NCBI GenBank assembly: GCA_027382625.1
Contig: JAJKFJ010021990.1
Span: 26,866 to 90,865 of the forward strand
Reading direction: 5' to 3'
DNA: 64,000 nucleotides
Origin: Tetmemena sp. SeJ-2015
Taxonomy: Eukaryota > Ciliophora > Spirotrichea > Sporadotrichida > Oxytrichidae
Part shown: piece by piece, positions 1-9,742 of the stretch
How the letters are laid out: every line of letters begins with the position of its first letter
Position numbering within the stretch: position 1 is the stretch's first letter
Notes under the pieces: model-generated
What the model saw: the letters and a program-made list of their open reading frames with translations, nothing else
What the model was told of the DNA's origin: nothing
The model's database searches: none
Program-made: the position numbers and the translations under genes

Positions 1-447
1 ATGTACTGCCGCATATTGTAAAAATTCACCAATTTAAGGTTATTTGAATTTAATGTATTTGAAATCGCAAATATAGAAAAACTTTTATCTTTCTTGCCAG
101 AGAGTACTTAAACTACAGTAAAAGCAATTGTAAAAGATGGAGAGATTTAATTTAAAGATGCTATTGCCCTATTAGAGCGCTTAAAACCAAAGTTCAAAAT
201 ATCTATACACTTACAAAGAATAATTTTAGACAAGTCAGAAAGAATTAATCCTTTGGAAATTATTCAAGGAAAGAAATTTGTCTTACAATAAACTGATGCC
301 TAGAAAGTTTAAAAAATTATCAAGATCAAAGAGAAAAGATTTTCCGATAAAAAGGTAGTTATTGCAAAGGACATGCTATAACTGAAGGTAAAGAGCTAAA
401 ATTCTCAAGCATGCATGTATTTTCGGCAGTTTATAATTGGCATATGA
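1..447 (+). CDS. Unknown Q-rich protein, copy 1 (5'-truncated by window edge)
   Basis: One open frame runs from base 1 to a TGA at 445-447 when TAA/TAG are read as Gln. It contains the segments FEIANIEKLLSFLPES and LLERLKPKFKISIHL, which recur almost unchanged in the copy near 3.95-4.2 kb and more distantly at 1966-2307. The regular Leu spacing suggests an LRR-like or F-box-associated repeat, but I do not recognise the family. The methionine at base 1 is probably internal, because the copy at 3.9 kb continues upstream. No partner gene is visible. It may be a germline-limited or decaying family member. Confidence 0.5.
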
Positions 448-1965
448 TATTTTAATTCATTTTTAATTAATTAAATTAATTTGGCAAGATAAAATTATTT
501 TATACAGACTTTTATTATTTAAGTGATTATCTTTTAAATAAAATTATATGATTACCTTACTGAAATTATTTCTTTAATTTTTAGACTTATAGAATTTTTA
601 ATTTGAAACAATGATTTTATTACTAAAAGTATCCTCCAAATTTTATTTTTCAAATTGTTTGCATACTTTAAGTTTTCTTTAACTGAATCGTCATTCTTCA
701 GTTTCATAAGTTTTCTATGTTGTACTTATATAAGTGGCAACTTTGAGCAACAATATATAGCAAATGATAAAAATTAATCAAATTCGATAAAAATTTCATT
801 CTTTAATTTTTTTCAACTTTTATTAAGTATCCAATATTTATTACTTTGTTATTTCACCAGAAATTCAAGGATCCTCATAAATTATTCTTAGATAAAATTT
901 CCCTAATATATATATATATGCATGAAACAAATGAATAGTTTAATTTATTTAAAATTAATATTTCTTCTATATAAAGTCCACTTTAATTTATTTTTATTTT
1001 ATCTGTATTCTATCAGAAGTATTTGATTATAAAATTATTAAATTTCTATAATTCAAATTTAAAGAAGTCGTTTCAATTATTCGAAACTATATATTTTATG
1101 TTGTGAAATTTCATAATCACTATAATTAATTATTTAAATTATTTAAATATGCTCTTTCGTAATCTCTAGCTTTTAATTTTTAAGAATCTGGACATCAAAA
1201 TTTGCGTTTAGAAGCTATCTAAGTTGAGCAAAGCAATCCGAGAAATCCTTCCCTTGATAAAGAATCAAGAAGTTAAATAGCAAAGCATGATAATTTCGTG
1301 CAATAGAGTTTTCCCAGAGTTGACTGTAGATCAATGCAAGTATTTTTTCAGTTTTGCAAAAACTTATACTTTGGTCTTCTTCCTAAACAATTATGGTTAT
1401 AAAATTCAAAGGGCCACTGCTTATTAATTTTTAACTAGAATAAAAAAGTATGTGACTTAGATATTCTTGGATTTTGAAGTTTATGGAACAATACTATACC
1501 CTTTAGATTTCTCAATATTTCGCTTTAATGAAAATATAGTGGGGTAAAAATTGCTATTTAGTGGTAATAGAAAAAACCAATATACCAATCTTATGCTGAA
1601 TTTAAGTTTTTAAAGTATTAAATTTAAAGATTCAGAAGATTTAGACCTTAGCATCTTAGATTAATTTGCCAAGAACAGCTAAAATTAATAAATATATATT
1701 AAAAAACAGCTTTAAAAAAATTTTAATTTTAATGTTCCAACCCCAAACTTAAATTATACTCTTTAAAAATTCCAATTTTTGGTTTTCAGTTTTCCCCAAA
1801 TTTTCAAAATTTTTCAAACATTCCATTTTAATTTTAAAGAAACGGGGAAAAGTTCGGGTTTTTGGGGAGACCTTAAGGGAATTTTTAAAATTTTAAAAAA
1901 TTTTAAAATTTTGGGCGGATTCAGTAAAAGATATCGAAATTATCTTAAAAAATATTTGTAAAGAT
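448..1965. other. AT-rich non-coding stretch
   Basis: No frame with convincing codon content. The last 250 bases (about 1700-1960) are built of runs of A, T and short G/C homopolymers and look like low-quality consensus. Confidence 0.5.
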
Positions 1966-2307
1966 ATGCGACTTAGAGTAGAAGCTCATATTCATAATGG
2001 CTAGATTTCATACATAGATGCAATCGAAATTCTAAAACGGTTACAAAGTAAATTATAATTATCAATTTATATTCATAGTCTGATAATCAACAGATCCATT
2101 AAACTTGAAATCCACGATATTATTAATGGGAAAAGATTTGAATAAAAAGAAGATGAGGGTGATATTGCATATAAACTGACAATAAAACCTACGAAAAGAT
2201 AATTAACATAGTTAAAAATAATGACTGACTTTTTCTAGCTAAAAATATAGACTGAATAAACGAAATCAGATATATTGTTTTAATAATTTATATTAGGCTT
2301 CTAATGA
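1966..2307 (+). pseudogene. Unknown Q-rich protein, copy 2 (fragment)
   Basis: Starting at ATG 1966 a frame stays open to TGA 2305-2307 under the UAR=Gln code. Its N-terminal part (VEAHIHNGQISYIDAIEILKRL) lines up with the ..DGEIQFKDAIALLERL.. part of copies 1 and 3, so it belongs to the same family, but the upstream half is absent and the flanking DNA is degraded. It is probably a relic rather than an expressed gene; the call of homology rests on my own alignment of short blocks. Confidence 0.4.
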
Positions 2308-3120
2308 TGGATTTTTAAACTTAGTTCTCATCATTAAGTAATTAAATAATAATTTTTTAAATGAAAAAATTAAGTAATTTTCTTAAAAAAGCCTTTTTGG
2401 GGAAAATTTTTTTTAAAAATAATTCTTATTTTTTTTTTTATAAATATTAAAAACTTGAGAAAAAATTTTTAAATTAAAGTTTTTTCGGGGTTTTTCTTAT
2501 TTTAAAATTTTTAATAATAACAATACCTGAGTATAAACCTCCTACTCTTAGCTAAGATTTAATGTTACTTATAAACATGAGCTAAAATTTACAGCTTATT
2601 CTAATTAATTTTACTTACTAGATTTATCTTCTTTCTCCATTTTTTATTAATTTTTTAAAAGGGGCCTGAATTTTGATAACAATATTAAATATTTTTTTTA
2701 AAAAACCCCTTTTTTTAAAAAATTTTAAACGGGGGGATTTTTTAAAAATACAAATAAATTTAAAAGTAAATTTATTAATTTTTAAAATTTTGGTAGTTTA
2801 TCTTTATTTTCGGCTCCATTATAATTTTTTAAACTTTCCCCAACCTGGAAAAATAACCCGGGGAAAAAAAATATGTGCCTTTTTTTTTTTTTTCTAAAGA
2901 GCCCATTTTTAAAAAAAATTACAATTACCCTAAAACCCCTTTTTGGGAGATATCCCCCAAAACCTTAATATTTCTAATAAATGAAAAATTTTATTCAAAA
3001 AATTTTTAACCCCTTTTCATTAGTGAATTTTTAAAAAATTTAAAAAATAAATTTATCGCCCCCCCAATCAAATTTATTTTTTATTTCCCTGAAATAAAAA
3101 AAATTATAATAATGCTTTCA
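2308..3120. other. Homopolymer-rich, probably corrupted non-coding stretch
   Basis: Dominated by runs such as A6-T6, C5 and G5 in an otherwise AT-rich context. No gene. A C/A-rich patch near 2925-2965 faintly resembles C4A4 telomeric repeat but is not a repeat array. Confidence 0.4.
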
Positions 3121-3156
3121 GTAAACACAAGAAATGAAATCTTTAGATACCTGAGT

Positions 3157-3537
3157 ATAAATCTTTGTTTTCAACTGATATCAAAGTTAAACAAATCTAC
3201 AAGAGAAAAAATTATATAAACTAAAAATTAAGTCTCAATAAAAGATGCTCTGATAATTAGATGCCGAAATGAGATCCCATAGATGAAAGAAGACAACAAC
3301 TACATTTATACTTTTTCAAATACTTATATGTTGGTATTTAATTTTTTTAATTACGATATTGAGGCCTTAAGAACATCAGCCATGCATTTTTTGCAAAGAC
3401 TTAAAAATTTTGCTACTGGTTTTACTGACATAGATTTAAATTTAATAGGAGATTTACCCTCTTAACTAGATATGACAGGAGATTTTTTTAAGGGTTATTA
3501 TTATTCCCTCGGAACTTAAATTTTCATAAAAACTTGA
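3157..3537 (+). pseudogene. Unknown Q-rich protein, copy 3, N-terminal part
   Basis: A UAR=Gln frame begins around 3157 with a segment resembling an F-box-like opening (LCFQLISKLNKSTREKI) and runs to TGA at 3535-3537. It lies directly upstream of the frame that holds the conserved block of this family (3642-4330), so both were probably one gene. At least one frameshift or unrecognised IES separates them. Function unknown. Confidence 0.35.
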
Positions 3538-3641
3538 AACAATCATTCACCAAGCTGGATTTAAATGTACGCTTTTCAAGAATTGCATTTTTTTCATCTT
3601 ATATTGAGGACTTATGCGATATAAAAAATTTAATACCCTGA

Positions 3642-4330
3642 CACTAAAGTAATGAAAATCTAAATAATGAAAAACTTAAAGAACAACTTAACATACGTTA
3701 AGTTGTCTTTATTTATGAATCTACTTTCGGTATGATCTCTAAAGAGAAAATTCATGAAAATATAATCGCTTTATCTTTAAATAATTCAAAGTTCTATCCT
3801 CCAGACGACATATAGAGGGTACCAGTTTTCCCTGATATCTTCGAGCTCATCTTCAGAGAAAATAGAGGAGAAAAATATAATAATTACTAAGAGATATTTG
3901 AGATGTAGTGTAGTCTATTACAAAAATTCACCTAATTAAGGATATTTGAATTTAATGTATTTAAAATCGCAAATATAGAAAAACTTTTATCTTTCTTGCC
4001 AGAAAGTACTTATACTAATGTGAATGTAAATGCAATCGTACTCGAAGGAGAAATTTAATTTAAAGACGCTATTGTCCTATTAGAGCGCTTAAAATCAAAG
4101 TACAAAATATCTATCTACTTACTAAGAATAATTTTAGACAACTCTGAAAAAATTAATCCAGTAGAAATTATTCAAGGAAAGAAATTTGTCTTATTATAAA
4201 CTGATGACTAGAATGCATAAAAATTTATCAAAATTAAAACAAAGCGTTTTACTGGAAGAAGGGTAATATTTGAAAGGAAAATTTTAATTTTAAAAGGTAA
4301 AATTTTTAAAACCGTTTTAGGAATTTATAA
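3642..4330 (+). pseudogene. Unknown Q-rich protein, copy 3, conserved part
   Basis: After an in-frame TGA at 3639-3641 a frame stays open with many TAA/TAG codons. It carries the family block (FKIANIEKLLSFLPES, then LLERLKSKYKISIYL) seen at the window start. About 290 bases here (3900-4190) are nearly identical to bases 1-300. Downstream of 4290 the sequence turns into A/T homopolymer runs and the true end cannot be placed. The in-frame TGA and lack of a clear start suggest a decayed or poorly sequenced copy. Confidence 0.4.
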
Positions 4331-4650
4331 ACCATTAAACTCCCAAAGAAATCTAAAATTTGTTTTCCAAAAGGGGAACTTAAAAACCAAAATTTAAAAG
4401 ATTAAAAAAAAACGAAATTTTTTCTAATTAAAATTTTTTCCCTTAAAATTTAAAAACAAAGAAAATGAAATAAATTATTGTCTATCCTAAAAAGCATTTT
4501 ACTATTTAAATATTTATCATTGAAATAATTTTAACATATCTTAAAATTTTTAAATAGGACATTTTAGGGGAAAATGGAATTGAATTTGGGAAAACCTTTT
4601 TTTATTTTTTTAAAAAATTTTTCCCCTTTAAAAGTTAAGTTTTAAAAAAA
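4331..4650. other. Homopolymer-rich non-coding stretch
   Basis: A/T runs, no coding signal. It directly abuts the first crystallin-like copy and may hide that copy's start codon. Confidence 0.4.
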
Positions 4651-6156
4651 TCTTCCTCTAGAGTTTCTTAGAGTGGTGGTTTTGTATCTGGGACTGGGTC
4701 TCTCCTCAGCAGTCTACTTGTTTTGCTTGGCTCAAACTCTATTTTCTCAGAAACTGTCTCCAAGCAAACCTTGGGAGATTTTGATCCTGCTGTTGCTCCT
4801 GGAACAGCTATTTTCTTTTAAGACGCTGGCTATAAGGGAAGAACAGTTGTGATACATATAATATCATTAAATTTTTTAACTAGCAATTTAAATTGATGGA
4901 CGTAAACTAGGCCAGCTCAAGGGATTTTCAAATGAGAATATATATTATGATGTTCATATGGATATAGGCGATGAATACATGAACGACAGGATTTCTTCAT
5001 TCCAGATTGGTGAGGGAGTGAGGGTTCAACTCTGCAGTAATTCCTTTTGCAGAGGAAGCAACTGGGATGATCTACATCTAATATATAAGGTATATTACTA
5101 TTATGATGCCTTGGAGCTTGTAGGACCCTATAACGTTGGCTCACTTAGCGATGGCTCAAACGACATGATTTCTTAAATCAATCTGTTCCACTACGATCCT
5201 TCCAAGGATTAAAATATCAAGCTTATTTTAAAATTGGAAAAGTACGTTATGATTTTCGGCAAAGCCGATTTTGAATTAGGCTCTTCTGGCCTATTCCCTC
5301 CTGGTCGTTATGACAGCGACGATATTAGAGCTCGCCACATAAATAATGCTGGGCGAGGGGAAGCTGCAAGTTCATTCGTGATTCCAGATGGAATCATCGT
5401 CACACTTTATAAGGGAGAGTATATTTTACAAATGTAAAAATTTATACTCTGTTTAAAAAATCTAGTTTACTATACTGGAGAATCTTTGACTTCATAAAAT
5501 TAATATTTGTTTAATGACTATTTCAGGTCCTAAGAGAATTAGTTGTGATAGCCCAGAGTATTCAGGATGGGATAATTAACTCAGAAGCTTAATTGTTGAA
5601 GACATAAAGTAAAAATAAATCAAGGTGCTTACTAAATGGGTCAGAGTCATCTCAGGTAGTATAATTATATTTCATTAAAAGAATTCATTCTTTATAGTGG
5701 CTCAATAACCCATAGCATCTAGAAGGGCTGGAGCAAGGATTAAGTGAAGAAGGACGAGAAGACTGTCTTCGAATAATTTAATGCTTCCGTAGAAGCAGGT
5801 TTTTCTTTCATGGGTGCCTATACAAAGACAGTCCTCTCCAACAGCGTCAGTGTCAATATATTCAACTCAGTTGAGACCTCTCTTCATCAGTCTACCATAA
5901 TATCAGACACAGCTGTCTGCGATAATCCTCAAGGGCAGCTAGTGGCTCTATATCAATGGATAATGATTTGTATTTTATAAATTTGTGGACTTTGACTGGA
6001 TCTGGGGACGGTGATGATGTGTTTGTGCAGGACTCTAACTATATCTGCAGATACGGCTTGAACTCTAACAACCCTCCAAAATGCCCTTTGACTCTATGCG
6101 CGGACTCATAATGTGAAACCTGCACTAATGGATTCAATTCGTCTATCATAGAATGA
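4651..6156 (+). CDS. Membrane-anchored beta/gamma-crystallin-like protein, copy 1
   Basis: Predicted product has an N-terminal hydrophobic anchor, then two segments with crystallin-type features (FFQDAGYKG and NDRISSFQIGEGV; then a YVMIFG..FELG unit), and a conserved C-terminal half ending in a Cys-rich tail (CPLTLCADSQCETC). Read with UAR=Gln it becomes one frame only after removal of eight IESs, which sit at the same places as in the three downstream paralogues. Stop is TGA 6154-6156. No ATG is present: the position matching the copy 2 start reads AAG inside a damaged A/T stretch, so the copy is either broken at its start or misread there. Family membership is by motif, not search; the C-terminal half is unrecognised and a pore-forming role is not supported. 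Confidence 0.7.
4850..4897 (+). other. IES 1 of crystallin-like copy 1
   Basis: Pointer TGAT at 4850-4853 and 4894-4897. Removal restores the frame shared with copy 2. Confidence 0.8.
4922..4963 (+). other. IES 2 of crystallin-like copy 1
   Basis: Pointer GGAT at 4922-4925 and 4960-4963; removal joins ..ASSRD to IGDEYMND. Confidence 0.8.
5067..5107 (+). other. IES 3 of crystallin-like copy 1
   Basis: Pointer ATGAT at 5067-5071 and 5103-5107; joins WDD to ALELVGPYN. Confidence 0.85.
5206..5238 (+). other. IES 4 of crystallin-like copy 1
   Basis: Pointer GGA at 5206-5208 and 5236-5238; joins PSK to EKYVMIFG. Confidence 0.8.
5416..5465 (+). other. IES 5 of crystallin-like copy 1
   Basis: Pointer AG at 5416-5417 and 5464-5465; joins YKG to VYYTGES. 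The two-base pointer is weak alone, but copies 2-4 have an IES at the same place. Confidence 0.75.
5487..5519 (+). other. IES 6 of crystallin-like copy 1
   Basis: Pointer TGACT at 5487-5491 and 5515-5519; joins GES to LTISGPK. Confidence 0.85.
5657..5698 (+). other. IES 7 of crystallin-like copy 1
   Basis: Pointer TAGT at 5657-5660 and 5695-5698. It mimics a GT-AG intron, but only pointer excision gives the conserved SGSGSIT. Confidence 0.85.
5957..5989 (+). other. IES 8 of crystallin-like copy 1
   Basis: Pointer TGGA at 5957-5960 and 5986-5989; joins ALYQW to TLTGSGDG. Confidence 0.85.
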
Positions 6157-6382
6157 CTTGACATAATATTAGTATCCTAAAATAGAAATTCTCAAAACAT
6201 CATTATAAAAATGGAAATTTAAATTTGATTATATTCACAAATTATACCTTTAAGCGTTAAGTCGTTCTCAGATAACTTAGTGTAAAATTTCATAGGGTGC
6301 ATGATTATTACTGACTAAATTTTTAAAATGTTCTGATACCTTACAATGTCTTGTTGCGAATTATTTTGCATCATCTTCACTT

Positions 6383-6910
6383 TCACACTAGTAGTATTCC
6401 TCTGGTTTCATATCGCATTAAAGTATGATTGCAACTATAGACCAAATGTCCCACTGCACTGAACCGTTGAGCCAAGTCTGTCTCTATGGGAAGTAGTGTT
6501 CCTTGCACCGATGCTTCCTCAATGTTTTCTCTTCTTACAACTCTGTTGAAGTCTATGACAGTTGCTCTGACTGGTTCAAAGTTTATCATGATGTTCTCTG
6601 GCTTGAGATCTCTGAATCCCAACTCATGCAACTATGTAATCATGATCGATAAGAACAGCAGCAATTCGCGAACTCAAGACCTCTCTCTTCCTTCTTTACA
6701 AGGTATTCGTAAGGGAAGATCTTGTAAGCATACTCTTCTTGTATGATGGTGTCTCTTCGCTTCGCTTCAGCAAGGTGGAGGTAATTTTGAACACACTCCT
6801 CCAAAGTTACAACTCTTAAGCATGGAGTCTTGCTTAGAGGGAAACTTTACTGACACCTTACACTAAGGCTTCTTAATCATGAACTCAATCTTCCTCTTCC
6901 TCTTGCTTCC
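6383..6910 (-). pseudogene. Protein-kinase catalytic fragment
   Basis: On the minus strand the catalytic loop reads HELGFRDLKPENIMI, followed by VIDFN and a GT.LP..TDL..RFSAVG segment, matching subdomains VIb to IX of a eukaryotic protein kinase. The usual HRD histidine is Phe and the DFG glycine is Asn, so activity is doubtful. Upstream frames give ..QEEYAYKIFPYEYLVKKEE.. and a basic stretch, joined only through at least one frameshift near 6650. No N-lobe glycine loop or full C-lobe is visible. It lies between two crystallin-like genes and is more likely a germline relic or isolated MDS than an intact gene. Confidence 0.55.
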
Positions 6911-6969
6911 TTTTTTGCTAAATTGATTAGAGTAAAAATATTTCCTAACTTTTTAAAAACTTTCAAAGT

Positions 6970-6977
6970 GAGTTTTT
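6970..6977. repeat. Left target-site duplication of MITE
   Basis: GAGTTTTT, repeated exactly at 7613-7620 on the other side of the element. Confidence 0.8.
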
Positions 6978-7612
6978 GGGGGGGGGCCTTTCCTCGTCAT
7001 CCACTTTTTTAATGAAAATATGAAAAATCACTATCTAGCCTAAAATCAGCTAAAAACAACAATTCCTTAGTCCAAATTCAAATCTAAAGTGTCTAATCTG
7101 CTCATATTCTTCTATTTATAAAAAAAAATCTTAAAGTTTTGCATGTTGATGAGAGAAAAATTAATCTTTAAGACTACTTTATAGATATAAAAAATAGGAT
7201 TTCTTAATTTATCAAGTTTGAATAAAATAATATTGAAATAAATAATAAATATATCAAGTTGCTAATTTTTAAACTAAGTAGGCTTTAATGTGTGCTCTAA
7301 AGTAAGAGAATTATAAAGCTCTTATATATAAGTTTAAAGATCTATGAATTAATTGTTACATTATAAACCATAAACTTATTAAAGTATGTAATTTTCCTAA
7401 ATTATATTACAATCATTTTACAATTAAATTTTTAACAAATAAATTTTCTTTATAAGTTCTCCAAAATTCTCTAAATTGGAGAATATGAACAGGTTAAACC
7501 TTTTGGATTTGAATTTGGACTAAAGAATTGTAATTTTTGGCTGATTTTAGGCTGTATAATTATTTTTCATTTTTTCACGAAAAAAGTGGATGACGAGGAA
7601 AGGCCCCCCCCC
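6978..7612. mobile_element. Non-autonomous transposon (MITE) with 8-bp target duplication
   Basis: The ends are inverted copies: G9-CCTTTCCTCGTCATCCAC at 6978 and its complement ending in C9 at 7612. The similarity continues about 130 bases inward on each side (6978-7110 against 7480-7612). Both ends are flanked by the same octamer GAGTTTTT (6970-6977 and 7613-7620). No transposase frame lies inside. An 8-bp duplication is typical of hAT-like elements, which is inference. A related end occurs at 59713-59731. Confidence 0.8.
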
Positions 7613-7620
7613 GAGTTTTT
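7613..7620. repeat. Right target-site duplication of MITE
   Basis: GAGTTTTT, matching 6970-6977. Confidence 0.8.
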
Positions 7621-8208
7621 AAGCAATTTGAAGAATAATTATTTGATTTGCTAATTATGATTTTGCTATAATCTTCGTATTTTAAAAAGCTACGTGTTAT
7701 ATTCTATAATATATTTGAAAATAATAATTGTGATTTTTCTTAAATCTTGAATACAGCTCAAGGATATTGAGATTCTCTATGCATTAGAGACTTCTAAATA
7801 TACTCAAGATAGATACAAATACTTTAGTAGAGAAATAAATTCAGTCTACTTCTTTATTTTCCTTTTAATTTAAATATATTATCTTTATTTTTTAAGGAAT
7901 CAAGTAGATATATCCATTATACAAATGCCATTTTATACAGAAATAATCTAGTTAAAATTTAAAATTATATATGATTTAATAATTTCAAAGGAAAATTTAG
8001 AATTTCATTAAAATATAAATAAGATTTTGCGTTTTTAATAAAATGTTGGATAATTAAAAATATTTGATCTTACAGAATATTATAATTAAATATTTGATCT
8101 TTTAAGATAGAAAAAAAAATTATAAAATCAATTGTATATATCTATTAATTTCAGATTAAATGTTATTAAAAGGGAATGAATCCTTAATTTATAATAATAA
8201 ATATCTAT
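7621..8208. other. AT-rich intergenic and upstream region of crystallin-like copy 2
   Basis: No open frame of note. The last 50 bases before ATG 8209 are A/T-rich, as expected for a ciliate leader; no specific promoter element is identifiable. Confidence 0.4.
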
Positions 8209-9742
8209 ATGTTAAGTAATAAATCTTCCTCTAGAGTACTTAGAGTTGCTGGCTATGTATCTGCACTAGCCCTCTCCTCAGCAGCTTTGCTTGTTTTGCT
8301 TGGCTCAAACTCCATCTTCTCAGAAACTGTCTCCAAACAAGCATTGGGAGACTTTGATCCTGCTGTAGCACCAGGCACAGCTATATTCTTCGAACATGCT
8401 GGCTACAAAGGAAACACAGTTGTGATTAAGACATATTCATTAGTCTTATTTTTATATATTGATGGATGTAAACAGTGTCAGCAATAGAGAATTATTAAAT
8501 TACCCATTATATATAGGATTTTTAAAGGTATAGAATTAGGTGGAGAATACATGAACGACAGGATCTCATCTTTCTAGATCGGTGAAGGAGTGAGGGCCCA
8601 ACTCTGTAGGAATTCTTTCTGCGAAGGCAACAGCTGGGATGATAATTATCTTAGTGTAACTTATATATCTTTGGTGTGTTATGATGCCTTGGAGATTGTA
8701 GGACCCTATAACGTTGGCTCACTCAACGACGGCTCAAATGACATGATTTCTTAAATCAATCTGTTCCACTACGATGCCTCCAAGGATAAAACTTAATTGG
8801 CTAATCCTTTAATATTAAAAGGAGAAGTACGTCATGATTTTTGGAAATGCCGGTTACGAACTTGGCTTTTCAGGTTTGTTCCCTTCAGGTCGCTACGACA
8901 GTGATGACATCAAAGCTCATCATGTGGACAAGGCTAACCATGGGCAAGCTGCAAGTTCATTCGTTATTCCAGATGGAATCATCGCAACACTTTTCAAGGG
9001 AGAGTATATTTCTCCTCTATATAATTAATATTAACCTACATATTTAAAGTTTACTACACTGGAGAGTCAATGATATTTAAATAACTTTAAACACATTTTT
9101 AAATGACTGTCTAGGGACCTAAGAGCATCGACTGCGGAAACCAAGAGTATCAAGGCTGGAATGACTAACTTAGAAGCTTGATTGTTGAGGACGTAAACTC
9201 TAAGAAAATCAACGTGCTTACTAAGTGGGTCAGAGTCATCTCAGGTAAAACATTTATGGCAAATTAAATGAGGGTATACAATTATAGTGGCTCAATCACA
9301 CACACTATCTAGAAAGGATGGAGCAAAGACTAAGTCAAGAAGGACGAGAAGACTGTATTCGAGCAATTTAATGCTACCACTGAAGCTGGTTTCGACTATA
9401 TGGGCTTCTCATCTCATACTAAACTTTCTAACAGCGTCAGTGTCAACATATTCAACTCAGTTGAGACTTCCCTTCATCAATCTACTCTCATCACTGACAC
9501 AGCTGTCTGCGACAACTCTCAAGGGCAGCTTGTTGCTCTTTATCAATGGATTTATTTATTTTATAAATTTGTGGACTTTGACTGGTTCAGGTGATGGTAA
9601 CGATGTGTTCGTGCAAGACTCAAACTACATCTGCAGATATGGGTTGAACTCTAACAGTCCTCCCAAATGCCCTCTTACTCTTTGCGCAGACTCTTAGTGC
9701 GAAACCTGCACTAATGGATTTAATCCATCTATTCTTGAATGA
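8209..9742 (+). CDS. Membrane-anchored beta/gamma-crystallin-like protein, copy 2
   Basis: Start ATG 8209 is followed by a short basic N-terminus and one hydrophobic helix (about residues 12-32, ALALSSAALLVLLG), suggesting a signal anchor. The rest carries two crystallin-like units (IFFEHAGYKG; NDRISSFQIGEGV; VMIFGNAGYELG with GRYDSDD) and the family's C-terminal half with a Cys-rich tail. Eight IESs must be removed; all have exact pointers and fall where copies 1, 3 and 4 also have IESs. TGA stop at 9740-9742. No in-frame defect is visible, so this is the best preserved copy. Family assignment by motif; Ca2+ binding is plausible for such domains but untested. Confidence 0.75.
8423..8463 (+). 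other. IES 1 of crystallin-like copy 2
   Basis: Pointer TGAT at 8423-8426 and 8460-8463; gives VVMDVNSVSNRE. Confidence 0.8.
8488..8538 (+). other. IES 2 of crystallin-like copy 2
   Basis: Pointer AGAATTA at 8488-8494 and 8532-8538; joins SNRE to LGGEYMND. Confidence 0.85.
8639..8685 (+). other. IES 3 of crystallin-like copy 2
   Basis: Pointer ATGAT at 8639-8643 and 8681-8685; joins WDD to ALEIVGPYN. Confidence 0.85.
8782..8823 (+). other. IES 4 of crystallin-like copy 2
   Basis: Pointer AAGGA at 8782-8786 and 8819-8823; joins YDASK to EKYVMIFG. Confidence 0.85.
9001..9049 (+). other. IES 5 of crystallin-like copy 2
   Basis: Pointer AG at 9001-9002 and 9048-9049; joins FKG to VYYTGES. Confidence 0.75.
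9069..9106 (+). other. IES 6 of crystallin-like copy 2
   Basis: Pointer AATGA at 9069-9073 and 9102-9106; joins GES to MTVQGPK. Confidence 0.85.
9246..9286 (+). other. IES 7 of crystallin-like copy 2
   Basis: Pointer TA at 9246-9247 and 9285-9286; gives SGSGSIT. GT-AG splicing here would break the conserved frame. Confidence 0.75.
9547..9575 (+). other. IES 8 of crystallin-like copy 2
   Basis: Pointer TGGA at 9547-9550 and 9572-9575; joins YQW to TLTGSGDG. Confidence 0.85.

Noticed and set aside
2920..2970. Telomere-like C4A4 sequence or end of a telomere-bearing transposon
   Set aside because: Only isolated CCCC and AAAA runs in a damaged stretch; no repeat periodicity.
9246..9286. GT-AG intron in crystallin-like copy 2
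   Set aside because: Splicing GT to AG shifts the frame (ISVAQSH instead of the conserved ISGSGSIT). Pointer TA excision gives the conserved sequence.
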